Shown piece after piece: positions 5,987 through 10,281 of a DNA stretch of 10,281 nucleotides. Numbering within the stretch: the stretch's first letter is position 1; the number at the start of each line of letters is the position of its first letter. The stretch comes from Dehalococcoidia bacterium. GTDB taxonomy: Bacteria > Chloroflexota > Dehalococcoidia > Dehalococcoidales > DAOWLH01. The notes below the pieces were generated by a model. That model ran no database searches, had not been told where the DNA came from, and worked only from the letters and a program-made list of their open reading frames with translations. The DNA lies in NCBI GenBank assembly GCA_030643515.1, contig DAOWLH010000041.1, forward strand, positions 1-10,281. The letters run 5' to 3'. The position numbers were made by a program, and so were the translations under genes.

Positions 5987-7315
5987 ATGGAAATGGCACG
6001 GACCAAGCCAATGGTGGCCATTATCGGACGGCAAAATGTGGGCAAGTCCACCCTGCTCAACCGGATAGCCGGCAAAAGAATAGCTATTGTTGAGGACTTT
6101 CCCGGGACTACCCGTGACCGCATCTTTGTCAGTGTATCCTGGCAGGGGAAAGGCTTTACCATAGTTGATACTGGTGGTCTGGAAATGGCATCAGCTGAGG
6201 AATTAGCCCCCGAGGTTAACGAGCAGGTGAAGATGGCTGTAAATGAAGCTGATGTTATTCTCTTTCTGGTTGATATCAGGGATGGCGTTACCGCATCTGA
6301 CCAGGAAATCTCCGACCTTCTTCGGCCCTCAGGGAAGCTGGTCTTGCTGGTGGCCAACAAGGCGGATAATGAGCGTTTTGAGCTGGGGGCTGCTGATTTT
6401 TACAGCCTTGGATTGGGGGAGCCGCTGGCGGTGAGTGCTTATCACGGGCGGGCTGTCCCTGAGCTGCTGGACCGGATAGTCTCGCTGCTTCCAGAGGCAC
6501 CGCCGGCTGTCACCGGGCCGGAAATGATGAAACTGGCTATCGTCGGGCGGCCCAATGTAGGTAAATCCATGCTGCTCAACGCTCTCCTTGGAGAGGAGCG
6601 GGCGGTTGTCAGCCATACTCCGGGGACCACCCGCGATGCCATCGACACTCTGCTTGACTTTGAAGGTGAAAGTGTGTTACTTATTGATACAGCAGGTATA
6701 CGGCGTCGGGGGCGAATAGGAAGGGGTGTGGAGCGGTATAGCGTGCTTCGAGCCCTTAAAGCTATTGACCGGGCGGATGTTGTCCTGCTGATGATGGATG
6801 CCACCGAGCTGATGACAGCTCAGGACGCTCATATTGTTGGTTATATCCAACAGGCGACCAAGGGGGTTGTACTGCTGGTTAATAAATGGGACCTGGTTAT
6901 AGGGGCAACTGAAGCCGAAGTTAAGGAGCATATCCAGAAGCGGCTTAAGTTTGTGGCCTATGCACCGTTGCTTTTCATCTCAGCAAAGCTGGGGCAGGGT
7001 GTTGCTGGGGTGGTTGCTGTTGCCCACCAGGTATATCAGGAGAGGCTAAAGCGGTTTCCCACTGCCCAGGTCAACAACCTGGTACAGCGGGTGGTGGCAT
7101 CCCATAGCCCACCGCGGAAGGGTGGCAAACCTTTAAAGTTGCTCTATGCCACCCAGGCGGGGATAAATCCGCCGACCTTCGTCTTCTTTGTCAACGATGC
7201 CAAGCTGGTGCATTTCTCCTATCGCCGTCACCTTGAGAACAAATTGCGCCAGGCCTTTGGCTTTACCGGTACACCGCTACGTATGATATTCAAAACCAGG
7301 GGCGAAGCATGCTGA
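5987..7315 (+). CDS. der: Ribosome-assembly GTPase Der (EngA)
   Basis: Der has two GTPase domains in tandem and a C-terminal KH-like domain, and it is needed for maturation of the 50S ribosomal subunit. From the ATG at 5987 the product is 442 residues. G domain 1 shows GRQNVGKS (14-21), PGTTRD, DTGGL and NKAD (124-127). G domain 2 shows GRPNVGKS (187-194), PGTTRD, DTAGIRRRG (from 234) and NKWD (299-302). The KH-like part runs from about 345 to the end, including HSPPRKGGKPLKLLYATQ and GTPLRMIFKTR. The first P-loop has Gln16 where Pro is usual. Start choice is uncertain: the ATG at 5987 has GGGAG nine bases upstream, but a TTG at 5942 has GGGAGG eight bases upstream and would add 15 residues unlike the family. 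The gene overlaps plsY by seven bases. Confidence 0.95.
   Translation: MEMARTKPMVAIIGRQNVGKSTLLNRIAGKRIAIVEDFPGTTRDRIFVSVSWQGKGFTIVDTGGLEMASAEELAPEVNEQVKMAVNEADVILFLVDIRDGVTASDQEISDLLRPSGKLVLLVANKADNERFELGAADFYSLGLGEPLAVSAYHGRAVPELLDRIVSLLPEAPPAVTGPEMMKLAIVGRPNVGKSMLLNALLGEERAVVSHTPGTTRDAIDTLLDFEGESVLLIDTAGIRRRGRIGRGVERYSVLRALKAIDRADVVLLMMDATELMTAQDAHIVGYIQQATKGVVLLVNKWDLVIGATEAEVKEHIQKRLKFVAYAPLLFISAKLGQGVAGVVAVAHQVYQERLKRFPTAQVNNLVQRVVASHSPPRKGGKPLKLLYATQAGINPPTFVFFVNDAKLVHFSYRRHLENKLRQAFGFTGTPLRMIFKTRGEAC
7298..7302 (+). promoter_or_regulatory. Ribosome binding site of plsY inside the end of der
   Basis: AGGGG lies six bases before the plsY ATG at 7309, within the last codons of der. With the seven-base start/stop overlap it supports that ATG and coupled translation. 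Confidence 0.65.
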
Positions 7316-7992
7316 TTGCCAAGTTCTTACTGATTGCTCTTGTTGGTTATCTGCTGGGTTCTATTCCGTTTGGGCTGATAGTCAGCAAGTACAAAGCCAA
7401 TATAGATATCAGGAACTATGGCAGTGGCCGGACAGGTAGCACCAATGTCCTCCGGACGATTGGCAAGAAGGCCTTCCTTCTGGTTACCGTGCTGGATATG
7501 TCCAAGGGTGTACTGGCAGTGGTGTTTGCCGGGCTTATTATCGGCCAGGATTACTGGAATCCTCTGATGGTGGGTAATTCCGGCTTTGGTTTGCTCTTTG
7601 CCCAGGTCATTGCAGCACTGGCTGCTGTCACCGGACACATCTGGCCGATATTCCTTAAGTTCAGAGGGGGCCGGGGTGTGGCCACTTTCCTCGGTGGTTT
7701 GATGGTAATATGCCCGGTGGCCGGGCTGTTCGGCGGTGAAGCTATGATAATCGGCGCCGGTCTTAGCGGCTTCGCTTCGCTGGGTTCCTTCATCGGATTG
7801 GTGGGAGCCTATGGTATACTGATACCGCTGACCTTCATTTATGGTTTTCCCGTTGAGTATCTGGGCTATGTCCTGGCTGGCACTCTGCTTATAATCTATG
7901 TGCATCGGGATAACATAAGAAGGCTGCTGGCCGGCAAAGAACGAAGGCTGAATCAAAAAGCCGATAGTGCTGGCTCTGGCCCTGCAGCCTAA
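7309..7992 (+). CDS. plsY: Glycerol-3-phosphate acyltransferase PlsY
   Basis: Membrane acyltransferase that moves an acyl group from acyl-phosphate to the sn-1 position of glycerol 3-phosphate, giving lysophosphatidate. It has 227 residues, slightly longer than the usual 200 or so because of a polar C-terminal tail. The three family motifs are present with changes: motif 1 GSIPFG with DIRNYGSGRTGSTN (33-46), motif 2 GHIWPIFLKFRGGRGVAT (109-126), motif 3 PVEYLG plus HRDNIRRLLAGKE (199-211). Usual residues would be GSGN at 38-41 and FKGGKG at 118-123; here they are GSGR and FRGGRG. Hydrophobic segments near 3-25, 56-78, 93-112, 128-150, 155-178 and 183-198 fit a multi-pass protein. The ATG overlaps the der stop in ATGCTGA. 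gpsA, which makes its substrate, follows 41 bases later. Confidence 0.95.
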   Translation: MLIAKFLLIALVGYLLGSIPFGLIVSKYKANIDIRNYGSGRTGSTNVLRTIGKKAFLLVTVLDMSKGVLAVVFAGLIIGQDYWNPLMVGNSGFGLLFAQVIAALAAVTGHIWPIFLKFRGGRGVATFLGGLMVICPVAGLFGGEAMIIGAGLSGFASLGSFIGLVGAYGILIPLTFIYGFPVEYLGYVLAGTLLIIYVHRDNIRRLLAGKERRLNQKADSAGSGPAA

Positions 7993-8033
7993 ACAAGATA
8001 CTCCTTCTACCCGGGAAGATACAGGCTTAAGAA

Positions 8034-9083
8034 ATGCCCAAGGTTGCTGTAATCGGTACCACCGCTTGGGGAATTACCCTGGGTGTTGTTCTGGCACAAA
8101 AGGGTACTACGGTCAGTCTCTGGGCACGGACGGAAGAGGAAGCCGAGCGGTTAAGGAGCAAAGGGCCGAGCCATCAGTTACTTCCCGATGCTGTTTTCCC
8201 CCAGTCGCTTACAGTTACCAGTTCCCTGAAAAAGGCGCTGTCTCGGGCCAGTGCTGTAGTACTGGCAGTGCCGGCACAGTCGATGCGGCAAAATGTCAAG
8301 CTGGTCAGCGATCATCTACAGGCATCGACACTGATAATAAGCGTCGCCAAAGGGATAGAGGTTGGTAGCAACAAGCGAATGTCCGAGGTTATCGCCGAAG
8401 AGATAGCACCGGATTTTGCGGCCAACATCTGCATCCTTTCCGGGCCTAACCTGGCCAGAGAGGTTATTAATGGGCTGCCGGCATCAGCGGTGGTAGCCGC
8501 TGCCGACAGTGCTGTGCTGAAAAGAGCCCAGAGCCTGCTGGCGGCACCTAACTTCTCGGTCTATACCAACCACGATGCCATCGGGGTAGAACTGGGTGGT
8601 GCCCTGAAGAATATTATCGCCCTCGGGGCCGGCATGGTTGACGGCCTTGGTTATGGTGATAATGCCAAGGCTGCCTTCATCACCCGGGGGCTTACCGAAA
8701 TGGCGGCTCTGGGAGTGGCCCTTGGCGGTAGCCCGCTTACGCTGTCAGGCCTGGCCGGCCTGGGGGATCTGATTGCTACCTGCGCCAGCCCATTAAGCCG
8801 CAACCATTACGTCGGTAGTGAGTTAGCCAGGGGTCGCCCCCTAAAAGAGATTACGGCTTCAATGGTTGGTATAGCTGAAGGGGTGGGCACCACGGCTGCT
8901 GTCTGGGACATAGCCCGCGGGCTTAAGCTGGAGATGCCGATAACGGAAAAGATTTATCATGTTATCTATGACGGTGCCGATGCCAGAAAGGTGATAGCTG
9001 AACTGCTGGGGGCAAAAGGCCGGCACGAACTGGCCGGTCGCAGGTGGAAGCTCTTCTCTTTCTTCAGGCGCCGCAAACATTGA
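8034..9083 (+). CDS. gpsA: Glycerol-3-phosphate dehydrogenase [NAD(P)+]
   Basis: Reduces dihydroxyacetone phosphate to sn-glycerol 3-phosphate, the backbone that PlsY acylates. The 349-residue product has an N-terminal Rossmann domain (about 1-180) and a helical substrate domain. Recognisable motifs are VAKGIE (104-109, Lys106), SGPNLAREV (136-144), GGALKN with catalytic Lys192, GLGYGDNAKAAFITRGL, LAGLGDL with Asp245, and SPLSRN (252-257). The dinucleotide loop reads GTTAWG (8-13) instead of GxGxxG; Thr10 replaces the central Gly (codon ACC). The last 15 residues are strongly basic (RRWKLFSFFRRRKH), an extension beyond the family core. The Shine-Dalgarno is weak (AGG, eight bases upstream), suggesting dependence on plsY translation. 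The stop lies 17 bases from the convergent dnaJ stop. Confidence 0.95.
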   Translation: MPKVAVIGTTAWGITLGVVLAQKGTTVSLWARTEEEAERLRSKGPSHQLLPDAVFPQSLTVTSSLKKALSRASAVVLAVPAQSMRQNVKLVSDHLQASTLIISVAKGIEVGSNKRMSEVIAEEIAPDFAANICILSGPNLAREVINGLPASAVVAAADSAVLKRAQSLLAAPNFSVYTNHDAIGVELGGALKNIIALGAGMVDGLGYGDNAKAAFITRGLTEMAALGVALGGSPLTLSGLAGLGDLIATCASPLSRNHYVGSELARGRPLKEITASMVGIAEGVGTTAAVWDIARGLKLEMPITEKIYHVIYDGADARKVIAELLGAKGRHELAGRRWKLFSFFRRRKH

Positions 9084-9100
9084 ACCTGGTGTTTGGACAG

Positions 9101-10180
9101 CTATTCCTTCCTCTTCCGGTTTAAGCTATTTGCCAGTTCCTGAAATATATGGCGCTGGTCTTTGGTTAGTTGTTCCGGGGTAACTACGCGCAACCCGACC
9201 AGCTGGTCGCCGCGATGATTCCTGTGCAAATGAGTGATTCCCTTACCCTTTAATCGGAAGACAGTGCCTGTTTGGCTACCGGCCGGGATTTTTAGCTTGA
9301 CCTCACCATAAAGGGTGGGCACTTCCACTTCGGTGCCAAGGGCCGCCTGGGCAAAATTGAGCGGGAGTTCGTAGAGGATGTTTACCCCGTCACGCTGCAA
9401 AAACTGATGCGGCAACACCTTGAGGGTAACGTACAGATTGCCTGCCGGACCACCCCTTTCACCGATATTGCCCTTCCCGCTGAGACGTATTTCATTGCCG
9501 TCATCGACGCCGGCGGGGATATCAAGCGATATGGTTTGACTAATCTTCTCTGCTCCTGAACTGCGGCACCGGGAGCAGTGGTCTTTGATAATGCTGCCCT
9601 CACCGTGACACTTGGGGCATACAGTGATATTGGCAAAGCGACCAAAGATGCTCTGCTGTACCCGGCGTACCCGTCCGCTACCGTTGCAGTTGGAGCACAC
9701 GCTGGGCTGGCTACCAGGTTTGGCCCCGCTGCCATGGCAAATGGAGCACCTCTCGGTGCGGGTTATCTCTATCTCTTTTTGACAGCCTAGAGCGGCCTCT
9801 TCAAAGGTGATGGTTAAACCGTGGTGCAGGTCAGCGCCACGTCTTGGCCCTTGCCTCCCTGTGGTTGCTACATCGTTGAAGAAGTCATAGAAGTCTTCGA
9901 AGATGCTGCCCAGGCCACCAGTGCCGAAGCCTTCAAACCCCTGTCCGAATAGTCCTTCGGTGCCGGAATGGCCAAAGCGATCGTAGGTGCTGCGTTTTTC
10001 CGTATCTGACAGAACTTCATAGGCTTCACTTATTTCCTTGAATTTATCTTCGGCTCCATCTTCGTGGTTGTGGTCAGGATGGTGCCGGAAAGCCAGTTTT
10101 CGGAAAGCACTCTTTATTTCATTACCGGTGGCTTCTCTGGTAATACCGAGGACTTCATAGTAGTCTCGCTTAATGGCCAT
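9101..10180 (-). CDS. dnaJ: Co-chaperone DnaJ (type I Hsp40)
   Basis: DnaJ delivers unfolded clients to DnaK and stimulates its ATPase. The 359 residues contain all type I parts in order: J domain (about 4-70) with HPD in the stretch FRHHPDHN, a Gly/Phe-rich linker (FGHSGTEGLFGQGFEGFG and on), a cysteine-rich zinc region, then the two client-binding beta domains and a short basic C-terminus. The four zinc repeats are CSICHGSG, CSNCNGSG, CPKCHGEG and CSRCRSSG. All eight Cys are kept; the fourth repeat has Ser instead of the first Gly. The ATG at 10180 fits the family start (AIKRDYYEVLG); the ribosome site is weak. It follows dnaK by 41 bases, as in the common dnaK-dnaJ heat-shock operon; any heat-shock promoter would lie outside the window. 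CbpA-type proteins lack the zinc region, so DnaJ is secure. Confidence 0.96.
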   Translation of the reverse strand: MAIKRDYYEVLGITREATGNEIKSAFRKLAFRHHPDHNHEDGAEDKFKEISEAYEVLSDTEKRSTYDRFGHSGTEGLFGQGFEGFGTGGLGSIFEDFYDFFNDVATTGRQGPRRGADLHHGLTITFEEAALGCQKEIEITRTERCSICHGSGAKPGSQPSVCSNCNGSGRVRRVQQSIFGRFANITVCPKCHGEGSIIKDHCSRCRSSGAEKISQTISLDIPAGVDDGNEIRLSGKGNIGERGGPAGNLYVTLKVLPHQFLQRDGVNILYELPLNFAQAALGTEVEVPTLYGEVKLKIPAGSQTGTVFRLKGKGITHLHRNHRGDQLVGLRVVTPEQLTKDQRHIFQELANSLNRKRKE

Positions 10181-10221
10181 GCTGTACTCTTTGCCTTACC
10201 CTTTCGTACCGCTCCGGATGG

Positions 10222-10281
10222 TTACACCTCGCGGAACTCACCCTCCACGGTGCCCTCCTCCTCTTTACCAGGTGGTGTCTC
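10222..10281 (-). CDS. dnaK: C-terminal end of chaperone DnaK, cut by the window edge
   Basis: The frame ending at TAA (10224-10222) encodes 19 visible residues, ETPPGKEEEGTVEGEFREV. An acidic, low-complexity tail ending in a VE/D-x-E/D-F-x-E-V motif is the normal DnaK C-terminus (E. coli ends in DAEFEEVKDKK). The position directly upstream of dnaJ in the same direction agrees. Only the extreme C-terminus is visible, so the call rests on the tail and its neighbour. Confidence 0.85.
   Translation of the reverse strand, partial: ETPPGKEEEGTVEGEFREV

Noticed and set aside
7327..7956. Minus-strand open frame of 209 codons
   Set aside because: Antisense to plsY, whose three motifs are clear; the shadow protein has no recognisable features.
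1..10281. CRISPR arrays, insertion sequences, tRNA or rRNA genes, attachment sites, origin, defence or biosynthetic cluster
   Set aside because: I saw no spaced direct repeats, transposase motifs, cloverleaf-like segments or DnaA-box clusters. The window is filled by housekeeping genes with short gaps, the longest 171 bases, so I do not claim a novel system here.

Overview
This window is a compact stretch of bacterial housekeeping chromosome with ten protein genes. Eight are complete and two are cut by the window edges. I see no mobile elements, CRISPR arrays, RNA genes or long non-coding stretches. The gene content and some family-level sequence variants resemble an uncultured Chloroflexota, perhaps class Dehalococcoidia. 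The variants are a GpsA with GTTAWG, a PlsY with GSGRTG, and a DnaK ending in EGEFREV. This assignment is inference from memory and needs a phylogeny. The order der-plsY-gpsA is itself widespread in bacteria.

Left block, minus strand (read from about 4100 down to 1): a membrane-anchored single-domain rhodanese, then polA (full-length DNA polymerase I with 5'-nuclease, intact proofreading and polymerase domains), a PAP2-family membrane phosphatase, and the 5' part of mutM/fpg. The mutM start was found by translating the left edge by hand. polA, the PAP2 gene and mutM are joined by two 8-base start/stop overlaps, so they look like one translationally coupled operon. A TGnTATAAT element sits so close to the polA ATG that the predicted transcript starts on the start codon itself.

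Middle and right, plus strand: a 171-base divergent intergenic region (4102-4272) carries promoter-like elements for the rhodanese (leftward) and argF (rightward). argF (ornithine carbamoyltransferase) is followed, through a Shine-Dalgarno that overlaps its stop codon, by an unrecognised two-helix membrane protein. Then come der (double GTPase for ribosome assembly), plsY and gpsA. PlsY and GpsA work in sequence: GpsA makes sn-glycerol 3-phosphate and PlsY acylates it, the first steps of membrane phospholipid synthesis.

Right edge, minus strand: dnaJ, preceded by the last 19 codons of dnaK, converges on gpsA with only 17 bases between the stop codons.

I found no undescribed multi-gene system. 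The most checkable oddities are family-level substitutions at functional residues (OTC HCLP to HPLP, PolA steric-gate Glu to Asp, GpsA and PlsY glycine-motif changes), the predicted leaderless polA transcript, the coupled polA-PAP2-mutM cassette, and the unknown membrane protein behind argF.
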